From assembly GCF_002252505.1 (NCBI RefSeq), contig NZ_NNRL01000151.1:62001-126000 (forward strand): a stretch of 64,000 bases of DNA. Reading direction: 5' to 3'. The position numbers were made by a program, and so were the translations under genes. Below the pieces are notes generated by a model. That model was not told the DNA's origin. It did no database searches and saw nothing but the letters and a program-made list of their open reading frames with translations. The stretch is from Brucella grignonensis. GTDB lineage: Bacteria > Pseudomonadota > Alphaproteobacteria > Rhizobiales > Rhizobiaceae. This document shows positions 1 to 8,955 of this stretch, piece by piece (positions within the stretch are counted from its first letter, which is position 1; each line of letters opens with the position of its first letter).

Positions 1-1518
1 GTCGAAAAACCGCAAGCGCATATCCAGAAGCTTCGGGTACTTGTAGCAGACGATAATCCGGCTTCCCGTGAGATTCTACAGAGCATTTTTGCGGACTGGT
101 CAATCCCGGTCGATCTGGTCTCATCCGGCACCGAGGTTATCGGAGCACTGGAAACCGCGTTCCAGCGTGGCCACCCCTATGATCTGTTGCTGCTCGATTG
201 GAAAATGCCAGGTATGGACGGCATGGAAACAGTAGGCAGTCTTTATGCCAATGCAAAGCTTGCCAAACTGCCCGAAATCGTCCTGATAACAGCCTATGGC
301 AGTGACGAGTTCAAGGAAAAAGCTTCACGCGCTGGCATTGCGGCCTATCTGCCAAAGCCAATCGAAGCCCAGCAAATTCTGCAAACGCTGAATATGCTTT
401 TCCCACTGTCGAAAGATGCAGAGGAAGCAGCAAGAGGTTCAGAACTGATCGCAGAGCCGCTGCGTGGCGCACATGTTCTGCTCGTTGAAGACAATGCGAT
501 CAATCGCGAAATCGCTTATCAGCTCCTTTGTGATGCGGGCCTTGATGTCGACACCGCCGAGAACGGACGCATTGCCTGCGAAAGCGTTGCGCGATCCGGC
601 TCGCTCTATTCAGCCGTGCTGATGGATGTTCAAATGCCGGAAATGGATGGTCTGGAAGCCACGCGTCATATCCGTCGCGACTGGAGTCCGGAGGCTCTGC
701 CTATTATCGCACTGACCGCACATGCCTATGAAGAAGAGCGCCGCAGATGCGCCGAAGCCGGTATGAACGATCATGTGGCCAAACCAATCGATCCAAGTGT
801 ACTTATCGGGACACTTGAGCGCTGGATGAAACCCCGCCGGGTGGATCTTGCCGTTGTCCAACAGCAGGAAAACAAGATTGAAGTCGTTCAGGCCGATCTT
901 CCTGAACGCCTTCCACCATTCGACCTCACGCGAGCACTCGTGCGGGTAAACGGAAAGCAAGCTCTTCTGCGTCGTCTCATCATAAGTTTCCATGATGATT
1001 TTGAGAATGTCATAGAAACCCTAATGGATCAGATTGCCAAGGGCGATCTGACCGGGGCGCGGCGCCTTGCTCATACGCTCAAAGGTGTTGCAGCATCGCT
1101 GGAGCTACCGGAAATTGCGCGTATTTCTGCTGAGGTGGAACTGGCAATAGCCAACGAACAGCTGGTCGGTCTGGAACCAACACTATCGGCGCTGAATTCC
1201 GCCATGAAGCCAGCCTTGAAGGCTGCAGCCAGCCTGAAGGATCAAGTGTCAGCGCCACAGCAGCAGATAAATGCCAATCCTCAGACCGCGGATATTGCAT
1301 CGGCTGTGACCACACTGCGCGACCACCTCACACGCCGGAGCATGCGGGCGCGGAGCAGTTTCGACGCGCTGCTCCAAACACTCGGCTCTGATGCTGATCA
1401 AGGCAACAATGCGGGCACCCTACGCGCTGCAAAGGCTGCACTGGACAAGCTCGATTACGAACAGGCCCTGCGCAGTCTGGACGAAGCTTTTGCTGAGGAA
1501 CGTCCTCCAGCGAGTTAA
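1..1518 (+). CDS. Hybrid sensor histidine kinase, C-terminal part (REC-REC-HPt), truncated by window start
   Basis: The frame is open from base 1, so the N-terminal sensor and kinase domains lie outside the window. Three phosphorelay domains are visible. The first REC starts with VLVADDN, has phospho-acceptor Asp in LLDWKMPGMDG and the conserved Lys in YLPKPI. The second REC starts at HVLLVEDN, with Asp in MDVQMPEMDG and Lys in HVAKPID. A C-terminal HPt domain has its His in AHTLKGVAASL. This REC-REC-HPt tail is typical of BarA/ArcB-like multistep phosphorelay kinases. The protein ends in a helical stretch of unknown role. A REC-GGDEF gene follows 155 bp downstream on the same strand and is a natural, but unproved, phosphorelay target. 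The ligand cannot be told from this part. Confidence 0.93.
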   Translation, partial: VEKPQAHIQKLRVLVADDNPASREILQSIFADWSIPVDLVSSGTEVIGALETAFQRGHPYDLLLLDWKMPGMDGMETVGSLYANAKLAKLPEIVLITAYGSDEFKEKASRAGIAAYLPKPIEAQQILQTLNMLFPLSKDAEEAARGSELIAEPLRGAHVLLVEDNAINREIAYQLLCDAGLDVDTAENGRIACESVARSGSLYSAVLMDVQMPEMDGLEATRHIRRDWSPEALPIIALTAHAYEEERRRCAEAGMNDHVAKPIDPSVLIGTLERWMKPRRVDLAVVQQQENKIEVVQADLPERLPPFDLTRALVRVNGKQALLRRLIISFHDDFENVIETLMDQIAKGDLTGARRLAHTLKGVAASLELPEIARISAEVELAIANEQLVGLEPTLSALNSAMKPALKAAASLKDQVSAPQQQINANPQTADIASAVTTLRDHLTRRSMRARSSFDALLQTLGSDADQGNNAGTLRAAKAALDKLDYEQALRSLDEAFAEERPPAS

Positions 1519-1613
1519 AGCATTTCCAGCAAAAGCGCGAAGCGGCTTTCGGACGAGATGCGTGTTAAAATGAAGAGTTAGAGCGTCGATCTGGTTGGAT
1601 CAGACCGACGCTC
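1519..1613 (-). repeat. Dispersed two-part intergenic repeat, copy A
   Basis: This begins directly after the kinase stop codon. Read on the minus strand it shows a hairpin half (GAGCGTCGGTCT ... CGACGCTC, arms 1581-1592 and 1602-1613 with one mismatch), then a spacer and a second half resembling ACGCATCTCGTCCGAAAG followed by a GCTTTTGC-type end. The same order is seen at 45162-45262, and related copies lie at 39463-39564, 59121-59214 and 49571-49614. Confidence 0.7.
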
Positions 1614-1673
1614 CAGAATTCGCCGCAGATCATAAAAACTACGCGGCAATCTAAACACTACCGGAGTAAAAAA

Positions 1674-2588
1674 ATGCCTGATCGTGCAACCGTCATGATC
1701 GTCGATGACGAAGTTTCAAATATCGAGATCATGAACGCGGTGCTGGAAGACCACTATGAAATCTGCTTTGCCACATCTGGTGAACAAGCGCTGGAAGTTG
1801 CCCGCTCGGTTTTGCCGGACCTGATTTTGCTCGATGTCATGATGCCGGGTCTCGATGGCTATGAAGTCTGTCTCCGCCTAAAGAATGATCGTTTGCTGGC
1901 CGATGTGCCGGTCATCTTCACGACGGGCCTCGATGATCAGGAAGCGGAAGTGCGCGGCCTGTCGCTGGGTGCTATCGATTATGTGACAAAGCCGATCAAT
2001 CCGGTTGTTCTGCGGGCACGCGTCTCCAACCATATCGAACTCAAGCGTCTGCGCGATCAGCTTGCTCAGATGGCTGTTACCGACGCTTTGACGGGCCTTA
2101 GCAACCGTCGTCAGCTTGAGGTCATTCTGGCGGGTGAAATCTCGCGCCTTGCACCTGTTGGTGCATGGCTTTCGGTGATCATGCTCGACATCGACTTCTT
2201 CAAGCTCTTCAATGACACCTATGGCCATCCCGAAGGCGATCGTTGCATTGCCATGGTTGCGGCCGCTTTGAACCGTGCTGTGCACAAGGTTTCGGGCATG
2301 ACGGCACGTTATGGCGGTGAAGAATTTGCCTGTGTCCTGCCCGGTGCAGACCCTGAAACAGCTTTGGCCACGGCACATGAAATCCAGTTTCAGATCCAGT
2401 CGCTGAACATTCCACATCAGGGTTCGGAAGTCAGCACCAATGTAACCGTCAGTATGGGGATTGCGTCTGCGCGCACGCATCCGGATATGAGTGGCTCCCT
2501 TTGGCTGCAGCACGCCGACCATCAACTCTACACAAGCAAGAAAAGCGGTCGCAATCAGATTGCAAGGACCGAATTTTCGGTAGCCTGA
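1674..2588 (+). CDS. Response regulator diguanylate cyclase (REC-GGDEF)
   Basis: This 304-residue cytoplasmic protein has two domains. An N-terminal receiver (about 1-125) carries the acidic pair in IVDDE, phospho-acceptor Asp in LLDVMMPGLDG and Lys in YVTKPINP. A C-terminal GGDEF domain (about 140-300) carries an intact GGEEF active site, so c-di-GMP synthesis from two GTP is expected. The segment before GGEEF reads RAVHKVSGMTARY and lacks the RxxD inhibitory site found in PleD, so classical product inhibition may be weak. It is shorter than PleD, which has two receivers. Position after a hybrid kinase with an HPt domain suggests that kinase as phosphodonor. The ATG at 1674 follows a purine-rich GGAGTAAAAAA stretch. 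Confidence 0.92.
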   Translation: MPDRATVMIVDDEVSNIEIMNAVLEDHYEICFATSGEQALEVARSVLPDLILLDVMMPGLDGYEVCLRLKNDRLLADVPVIFTTGLDDQEAEVRGLSLGAIDYVTKPINPVVLRARVSNHIELKRLRDQLAQMAVTDALTGLSNRRQLEVILAGEISRLAPVGAWLSVIMLDIDFFKLFNDTYGHPEGDRCIAMVAAALNRAVHKVSGMTARYGGEEFACVLPGADPETALATAHEIQFQIQSLNIPHQGSEVSTNVTVSMGIASARTHPDMSGSLWLQHADHQLYTSKKSGRNQIARTEFSVA

Positions 2589-2598
2589 GCTGACTTCA

Positions 2599-4227
2599 TC
2601 ACGTCAGATCGAGATGCGCCTTAAGCGGCATGTCATCGTGAATGGAAACAGTCTGCCGTTCGATCATCCGATGCACCAGAGGGGGCGTTGTCCCCTTGTG
2701 CAGCGCAAGCAGCCTTTCTGAAACTTCCGCGTCAGATTGCGTACGCCGCTGATTGTGACGCACATATTCCACCCATGTCGGGACGTGATAGCTTTCTGTC
2801 CAGGTTTCCGGATTTTCCAGATCACGCAGCAAGGCCCATTGTCGTGCGCCATCGCGAATGCGGATGCGCCGCCGCAGCGTCATTGCCGCAAGAAATGCCT
2901 GCACATCTTCCTGAGCGATTTTATAATCGACCATGATCATGATCGGGCCACTGCGTGACCGTAGGTCGAGGCGCAATTGCGGCTCGCTGAAGCGATTGAG
3001 CGGATCGAGATTGAGCGATTCAAATTCTGGCTGCGGCAGCAGAAATCCGACAAGTGCACCGAAGAGCAAAACACAGGCTGCCGCCAGCAAAGCTCCCGGG
3101 ACACTGAACTCATCGGCAACCGAACCCCAGAGCCAACTGCCCGCCGCCATGCCACCGAACGTGGCAGTCTGATACAGCGCCAACGCACGGCCAACCACCC
3201 ATCGCGGCGTTGAAAGCTGCACAGTCACGTTAAACAGAGAAAGTGCCAGAACCCACGACAATCCTGCAGGCAGCAGGAAAATGCAGCTCATCCAGATGCT
3301 GCGGCTAACCGAGAGCAAAAGACAGCTTAGCGCAAAGGCAACAAAAGCACTGCGTACCAGCCATTCATTGCCGAGAAGTTCGCGCAATCGCGCGCTTGAA
3401 AGCGCACCGCCAATAGCACCTATCCCGAAAAAGCCGAGCATGATGCCATATGTCAGCGCGGTGCCTTTAACGAGGTCTCGCGCCACAAGCGGTAACAACG
3501 CGAGAATGACAATCGCAGACAGGCCGAACAGAAATCCGCGAAACATGACCTTCAGGAGGTTTGGCGACATGGCCACATAGCGGAGCCCTGCAACCATTGC
3601 AGGCCCCAATGCTTCGCGCGGCAAACTGGATTTTGTTATCTGTGGTTGCCAGCGCCAAAGTGCCAGAATAAGTGCGCAGTAGCTGAAAGCATTGAAAATG
3701 AACGCAAAAGCAGCACCGGCTGCTGCAACAATTGCACCACCAATTGCCGGGCCAATGCTGCGCATCAGATTGAAGCTCATGGAATTAAGAGCAACCGCTG
3801 CAGGCAAGTCGGCTCTCGGAACAATGTCCCCCATCGATGCCTGCCACGACGGATTATGCAAAGCACCGCCACAACCGATGAGAAAAGTGAAGCCGAGCAA
3901 CATCCATGGCGTCAACATGCCAAAATAGGCGAAAGCCGCAAGCGCAACCGAAATGACGAGCAGGAGAATCTGAGCGGTAAGCATGATGCGGCGGCGGTCG
4001 AAATTATCCGCAAGCGCACCCGCCGCAACCGAGAAGATCATTACCGGCAAAGTAGTGGAGGCCTGAACCAGCGCGACCATATCATCCGAATGCGCGATGG
4101 TGGCCATCATCCAGCCCGCACCGACAGTCTGCACAAGACCGCCCAGGTTTGAAAATAGCGTGGCAGACCATAAAGCGCGAAAAGTTCCGTACTGAAACGG
4201 CGCCAAGGGGGAATTTCTTTGCGGCAT
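2599..4227 (-). CDS. MFS transporter with C-terminal cytoplasmic domain (EntS/MFS_3-like)
   Basis: An N-terminal major-facilitator domain of about 400 residues with multiple hydrophobic helices is followed by a soluble tail of about 130 residues (from PEFESLNLDP onward). This layout is known from the MFS_3 family, which includes enterobactin exporter EntS-like proteins. The motif FDRRRIM in the first cytoplasmic loop is the usual MFS loop-2/3 signature. I chose the ATG at 4227 (MPQRNSPL) because GAGG lies 8 nt upstream. Longer in-frame starts at 4248 and 4320 exist. The gene stands alone, convergent with the diguanylate cyclase 10 bp away. The substrate is unknown; export of a small molecule or drug is the family-based guess. 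Confidence 0.85.
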   Translation of the reverse strand: MPQRNSPLAPFQYGTFRALWSATLFSNLGGLVQTVGAGWMMATIAHSDDMVALVQASTTLPVMIFSVAAGALADNFDRRRIMLTAQILLLVISVALAAFAYFGMLTPWMLLGFTFLIGCGGALHNPSWQASMGDIVPRADLPAAVALNSMSFNLMRSIGPAIGGAIVAAAGAAFAFIFNAFSYCALILALWRWQPQITKSSLPREALGPAMVAGLRYVAMSPNLLKVMFRGFLFGLSAIVILALLPLVARDLVKGTALTYGIMLGFFGIGAIGGALSSARLRELLGNEWLVRSAFVAFALSCLLLSVSRSIWMSCIFLLPAGLSWVLALSLFNVTVQLSTPRWVVGRALALYQTATFGGMAAGSWLWGSVADEFSVPGALLAAACVLLFGALVGFLLPQPEFESLNLDPLNRFSEPQLRLDLRSRSGPIMIMVDYKIAQEDVQAFLAAMTLRRRIRIRDGARQWALLRDLENPETWTESYHVPTWVEYVRHNQRRTQSDAEVSERLLALHKGTTPPLVHRMIERQTVSIHDDMPLKAHLDLT

Positions 4228-4447
4228 TCGGACGACCTCCATCCTCATCCGTTCCTTTAGGCGATACGCGAATCGTATCCGAGGAACAAGAAGGTTCCAT
4301 CGAACGCGACCGGACGACACAGTTAAATCACTGTACCAGCTTGAAGAGAATGAAATTTGTGTGCCGGATTATCAACTTATGCAGAGCTGCCGATCCGACA
4401 AATCGAACTGCTTCCACTTTTCAATAGAGAGAATGGTTCGGGGCTTC

Positions 4448-5623
4448 TTAAGCTACCTGCCCTGCACACCAGCCGGACGACCATGCCCATTGGAAATTAT
4501 AGCCGCCAAGCCAACCGGTGACATCGACCACTTCGCCAATGAAATAAAGGCCGGATACGTTCTTCGCCTCCATAGTCTTGGAATCGAGGTCGCGTGTATC
4601 GACACCACCCAATGTCACCTCAGCGGTGCGATAGCCTTCTGAACCCGCTGGTTTTACATGCCAGTTATTGATCGCAGCTGCAGCCCGCCGCAAGATGGCG
4701 TCCGAAAGATCTGCAAGATTGGTCGCCGGAAAGTCCGCAGCGATAAGCTGGGCGAGTTTCTTGGGAATGAAGAACGATAGAGCCGTTTGCAGTGCCTGCT
4801 TACCGTTTTTGGAGCGCTGCGCCTTAAGAGCTTCAAACAGATCGGTCGCTGGCAGCATGGAGATGACAATCTCATCGCCTTCACGCCAGTAAGATGAAAT
4901 CTGAAGAATGGAGGGGCCACTGATGCCGCGATGCGTGAACAGCATCGCCTCGGCAAATTTCGTCTTCTTGCATGAAACCACAGCATCGACGGCAACGCCC
5001 GCAAGTGGCTTCAATCGCTCCAGCAAATGCGGCTCGAAAGTCAGCGGCACCAGACCGGGACGTGTTTCAACAATACGCAGCCCGAAACGCGTGGCAACGT
5101 CATAACCAAAGCCTGTCGCACCCATTTTCGGAATGGATTTACCGCCGGTCGCAATAACCAATGACTTTGCTGAAACGGTGCCGCCAGAGTGGCGAATGAC
5201 AAAACCGCGATCGGTTTTCTCAACAGTCTCGATTGCTGTTTCAAGCTGCAAACGCGCACCGTAACGATGCATCACGTCAAGCAGCATATCGATGATCTGC
5301 GTTGCGGAACCATCGCAGAAAAGCTGTCCAAGCGTTTTTTCGTGATAGGCGATGCGATAGTTTTCCACGAGCTTGATGAAATCGCGCTGGGTGTAGCGAC
5401 TAAGTGCAGAAATACAGAAATGCGGATTCTGTGACAGAAAGTTTTTCGGGCTTGCATGAATGTTGGTGAAGTTACAGCGCCCACCGCCCGAAATACGAAT
5501 CTTGTCACCGGGCTTTTTCGCGTGGTCCAACACCAACACGGAGCGACCGCGCTTTGCGGCTTCGATCGCGCACATCATGCCAGCAGCGCCAGCGCCTATC
5601 ACCAAAACATCGACGCTCTGCAA
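4448..5623 (-). CDS. BaiN/YhiN (HI0933) family FAD-dependent oxidoreductase
   Basis: The N-terminus holds a classic FAD-binding GAGAAGMMCAIEA Rossmann motif. It is followed by KISGGGRCNFTN, a signature of the HI0933/YhiN/BaiN flavoprotein family. A second conserved block near the C-terminus (YFIGEVVDVTGWLGGYNFQWAWSSG) closes the FAD site and is also diagnostic. The family is soluble and of usual length near 390-400 residues. BaiN members reduce steroid enoates in gut bacteria, but most family members have no known substrate, and nothing nearby suggests one here. I prefer the TTG at 5623, which has GGAG 7 nt upstream and starts right before VDVLVIGAG. An upstream TTG at 5680 is also in frame. 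The gene is divergent from the next membrane protein. Confidence 0.87.
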   Translation of the reverse strand: MQSVDVLVIGAGAAGMMCAIEAAKRGRSVLVLDHAKKPGDKIRISGGGRCNFTNIHASPKNFLSQNPHFCISALSRYTQRDFIKLVENYRIAYHEKTLGQLFCDGSATQIIDMLLDVMHRYGARLQLETAIETVEKTDRGFVIRHSGGTVSAKSLVIATGGKSIPKMGATGFGYDVATRFGLRIVETRPGLVPLTFEPHLLERLKPLAGVAVDAVVSCKKTKFAEAMLFTHRGISGPSILQISSYWREGDEIVISMLPATDLFEALKAQRSKNGKQALQTALSFFIPKKLAQLIAADFPATNLADLSDAILRRAAAAINNWHVKPAGSEGYRTAEVTLGGVDTRDLDSKTMEAKNVSGLYFIGEVVDVTGWLGGYNFQWAWSSGWCAGQVA

Positions 5624-5761
5624 CAGTCTACTCCGGGTCAATTCTTCGGGGCACCATATTGCGCTAGATCGCAAGCGCAAGACGTGTTTTGGAGTTTTTA
5701 AACATCTGGCCGTTAGAAAGAGTATAAGGATGGACCATTTTCAAAGAAGCGGGGGCAGAAT

Positions 5762-7453
5762 TTGAAGGTTTCAGTCTCATCAGCGCCTGATATAGCAAAC
5801 GGACAGACCCGTTTTGCGGGGGGAAGCGTCTTTTGGATGCTGCTTGTCCTTGTCGTGCTGATTGGTCTGTTGAGCATCCCGCTGACCGTTCCAATTGGCC
5901 CGATGTATTGGGATACCTATCTCTATCTCGATGCAGCGCAACGCATAAACACAGGGCAAATTCCCTCGGTCGATTTCTTCACCCCGGTAGGCCCGCTGGG
6001 GTATTATCTCTTTTCTTGGGGAAAGAGGCTATTTCCTCAAGCGCAATCCTTGTTGCTTGTGCAGTGGTCCACGCTTGTCGTTGCAGCTCCCCTCATGGCA
6101 GTGGTTCTCGCCGAAGTGGGACATAAAAGTCGGGCGATTGCCTTCGCACTTCTCATTCCCTTTCTGGCCTTCGCCATTTTCCCCGCCAATGTGCAAACCT
6201 ATACATCTTATCCGGGCCTCGACGGCTTCGGCATCTATAACCGTCAGGTGTCGCTGCTGCTTTATGTGCTGACATGCGGTCTGATGTTTATTGCTGACGG
6301 ACGCAAGCTCGCAGCCTTTTGCGCCATTACAATGCTTGCCCTGTTTCTTACCAAGATCACAGGCTTTCTGGTTGGAGGACTGTTCGGGCTGACTGCACTT
6401 CTGGCAGGGCGCTTGTCAATTAAAACCGCTTTGATTGCCGCCGCCATAACACTGATCGGATTGGCCACACTCGAACTAAACGGCCACATGATCTCTGCCT
6501 ATCTCGTCGATATCGAGCAGCTTCTGATCTTGAATGAAGGCGCGCTGCTGCCACGCTTTTTGACAGTCTTATCCGGCAAACTTGATGTGATCCTGCCTGC
6601 CGCAATTCTCATTCCGGTTCTTTTCTGGATTGAGTTGACGCGCAGCCCATTTGCAACACGCTTTTTTGATCGTAGCTCCATATGGCTCACGGTCATTTTG
6701 CTTGGTGGCATCATTCTGGAAACACAAAATACCGGCAGTCAAGAATTCATCTTCATCTGGCCTCTTCTGTTGATGATCTACGAGCGCATTAAACGCATCA
6801 AAGGCAAGGCAAGGATTGCCTTTCTGGTGCTTGCGGCCTTCTGCGTCATCCCCACCTTCAGCAAGGTCACGCACAAGATTCTGCGCGTCATTGCGGTAGC
6901 ACCCACTTATGTCCAACCACCTGTGACAGAACTTAAAACCATGCGCCAGGTATCCGTCAGGCCGGACATCATGGATCGTGCGAAATTGCTACCCATGCAT
7001 TATGCAGATTATTCTGCACCTTACGAAGCATTGGCAACGCAGGGGCAATTGCCAAGCTGGCGGCTTTACTCAGAGCTGGATTATCAGATGTACTGGATCA
7101 TCTCCGCCGATGAAGCCATCAAAGCCTTCAAAGCGTTCGAAAGCCGTGACGGCGTTTATATCAAAACGCTGATGACGCTCGATTTCACCGATCCATTTCC
7201 ATGGCTGCTGAACCGCGAGCCCACCCGGAAAATCCAGATCGGTGCTGATCCGTTCCGCACGGTTCCTGCAATGACAGATGAAACAAGAGTGGCGGTTGAG
7301 GCAACCGACGGCATTTTGCGTCCTAAATGCCCAATGACGACAACCCGTCTTGCCCTGCAGGAAATTTATGCGGACGCACTCAAGGATCGCGAAGTTGTGC
7401 CGCTTGACGCGTGCTGGGACTTGTTGCTGCGCCCCGGCATTCTGCAAAAATAG
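5762..7453 (+). CDS. Polytopic membrane protein, GT-C glycosyltransferase-like
   Basis: This protein of 563 residues has about ten hydrophobic helices and a C-terminal soluble part of about 190 residues. After the first helix it has an outside-facing loop with acidic residues (YWDTYLYLDAAQRI) and then VDFFTPVGPLGYYLF. Such a loop resembles the first extracytoplasmic loop of GT-C transferases, the ArnT/PMT and arabinosyltransferase fold, which use polyprenyl-phosphate sugars. No exact family could be named by eye. The gene faces the sugar-lipid operon 7500-13139 across a shared terminator, which fits a role as the enzyme using that operon's product. The start is TTG with GGGGG upstream. Alternative: an unrelated integral membrane protein. 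Confidence 0.7.
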   Translation: MKVSVSSAPDIANGQTRFAGGSVFWMLLVLVVLIGLLSIPLTVPIGPMYWDTYLYLDAAQRINTGQIPSVDFFTPVGPLGYYLFSWGKRLFPQAQSLLLVQWSTLVVAAPLMAVVLAEVGHKSRAIAFALLIPFLAFAIFPANVQTYTSYPGLDGFGIYNRQVSLLLYVLTCGLMFIADGRKLAAFCAITMLALFLTKITGFLVGGLFGLTALLAGRLSIKTALIAAAITLIGLATLELNGHMISAYLVDIEQLLILNEGALLPRFLTVLSGKLDVILPAAILIPVLFWIELTRSPFATRFFDRSSIWLTVILLGGIILETQNTGSQEFIFIWPLLLMIYERIKRIKGKARIAFLVLAAFCVIPTFSKVTHKILRVIAVAPTYVQPPVTELKTMRQVSVRPDIMDRAKLLPMHYADYSAPYEALATQGQLPSWRLYSELDYQMYWIISADEAIKAFKAFESRDGVYIKTLMTLDFTDPFPWLLNREPTRKIQIGADPFRTVPAMTDETRVAVEATDGILRPKCPMTTTRLALQEIYADALKDREVVPLDACWDLLLRPGILQK

Positions 7454-7465
7454 TCGAACAAAAGC

Positions 7466-7499
7466 GAAAGGCCGGATGAAACCACCCGGCCTTTCTTTG
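7466..7499. terminator. Bidirectional rho-independent terminator
   Basis: A perfect 10-bp stem (GAAAGGCCGG at 7466-7475 pairing with CCGGCCTTTC at 7486-7495) with a 10-nt loop lies between two convergent genes. A T-rich tail follows on the plus side, and the minus side has TTTTG. Confidence 0.85.
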
Positions 7500-8945
7500 T
7501 TACTTGATTTGCGCTTTCACGAAATCCTTGACGATACCGACGATGCCGCGCCCAAGAATCTCATCAAGCGCAGCGATGAACTCATCGACATGCGCGCGGC
7601 CACAAATCAATGGCGGCTCCAGCCGGATCACATTGCGATTATACTCGGTGAAAGCCACCAGCACACCGTGATCACGCAGCAGATGGCTGCCGATAAAGCC
7701 CGGCAGCGATCCTTTCAGCTTATCGTCGAGCATGGCGAGCACAGGGCGCAACACCAACGGCATGGCATTTGAGAAATCGTGGAACTCCAGCCCCACCATC
7801 ATGCCTTTGCCGCGCACGTCCTTGATGAGTTTTGGGTAGCGCTCGTGCAACTCTTTCAGCCGATCGAGCAGATAATCGCCGGTTTCTGCCGAGTTATCGA
7901 TGAGATGTTCATCATAGAGCACGTTGATCGTTTCAATCGACGTTATGCAGGCTTCACCAATGCCGCCGAAGGTCGCCATGGCATGGATCATCGCTGTTTT
8001 CGGCGTGCCGTACGCTTTCATATAGACGTCGCGCTTTGCGATCATCGCAGCCATAGCTGTCTTGCCGCCACCCAGCGACTTGGCAAGCGCTGTGACATCC
8101 GGAATGACACCATAATGTTCGAAAGCATAGAACTTTCCGGTACGGCCAAAGCCGCACTGCACTTCATCTGCTACCCAGACCACGCCATACTGGTCGCACA
8201 ACTGGCGCAACTTCTGCCAGAATGCGGCATCGGCCTGAATGATGCCGCCGCCACCCTGAACAGTTTCGAGCACGATGACACCGATTTCCGGATCGGTGCG
8301 GAAGGCGTTTTCGATGGCATCAATATCACCAAACGGTACGCGAACCGTATTATCGACCAGCTTGAACTCGCCACGGTAAAGCCCGCCATCGGTGATCGAC
8401 AGCACGCCCTTGGTCTTTCCATGGAATGAGTTTTCGGCATAGACAATCTTGGGCTTCTTAGGACCCGCTGCACGTTCTGCAACCTTGATCGCAGCTTCCA
8501 TGGCTTCCGAACCGGACGAGCCCAAGAAGACCATATCGAGATCACCCGGCGAGCAGGCTGCAATGTCATAAGCAAGTGCTGCTGCATATTGCGACATGAA
8601 GGCGATGGCGATTTCGTGCCGCATTTCCTCCTGAAATTTGCGGCGCGCCTCAAGAATGCGCGGATGATTATGTCCCAGCGCCAGAGATCCGAAACCGCCG
8701 AAGAAATCGAGAATCTTGCGGCCATTCTGGTCATAATAATACATGCCTTCGGCGCGCTCGATCTTAACCTTGTGAAAGCCGAGCAGCTTCATGAAATGCA
8801 GCTGGCCCGGGTTAAGATGATCGGTAAAAAGCTCGGTCATGCGCGGCAGATCGAGCGCCTTCGCATCTTCGACTGTCAGAAGCTTCGGCTTGGGCGTGTG
8901 GTTGGCAACAGCAACCGCATCATGTGTCGTAACTGTCTTTGTCAT
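7500..8945 (-). CDS. Class III PLP-dependent aminotransferase
   Basis: This soluble fold-type I PLP enzyme is of the acetylornithine/GABA aminotransferase class. Visible features are GSSGSEAMEAAIKVA (phosphate-binding loop), VVWVADEVQCGFGRTG (Asp that contacts the PLP ring nitrogen) and ALAKSLGGGK (the likely Schiff-base Lys). It is about 481 residues, longer than ArgD because of an N-terminal extension of about 45 residues. I chose the ATG at 8945 since GAGGA sits 7 nt upstream and it clears the preceding gene by 10 nt. It is the last gene of a five-gene operon for a polyprenyl-linked sugar. Sugar aminotransferases are usually of the DegT class, so a class III enzyme here is odd. The substrate is unknown: an amino acid, diamine, or keto-sugar. 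Confidence 0.88.
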   Translation of the reverse strand: MTKTVTTHDAVAVANHTPKPKLLTVEDAKALDLPRMTELFTDHLNPGQLHFMKLLGFHKVKIERAEGMYYYDQNGRKILDFFGGFGSLALGHNHPRILEARRKFQEEMRHEIAIAFMSQYAAALAYDIAACSPGDLDMVFLGSSGSEAMEAAIKVAERAAGPKKPKIVYAENSFHGKTKGVLSITDGGLYRGEFKLVDNTVRVPFGDIDAIENAFRTDPEIGVIVLETVQGGGGIIQADAAFWQKLRQLCDQYGVVWVADEVQCGFGRTGKFYAFEHYGVIPDVTALAKSLGGGKTAMAAMIAKRDVYMKAYGTPKTAMIHAMATFGGIGEACITSIETINVLYDEHLIDNSAETGDYLLDRLKELHERYPKLIKDVRGKGMMVGLEFHDFSNAMPLVLRPVLAMLDDKLKGSLPGFIGSHLLRDHGVLVAFTEYNRNVIRLEPPLICGRAHVDEFIAALDEILGRGIVGIVKDFVKAQIK

Positions 8946-8955
8946 GGTTCTGTCC

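Noticed and set aside
2933..4152. Several plus-strand frames inside the MFS exporter
   Set aside because: All are antisense shadows of a transporter gene with clear helices and motifs.
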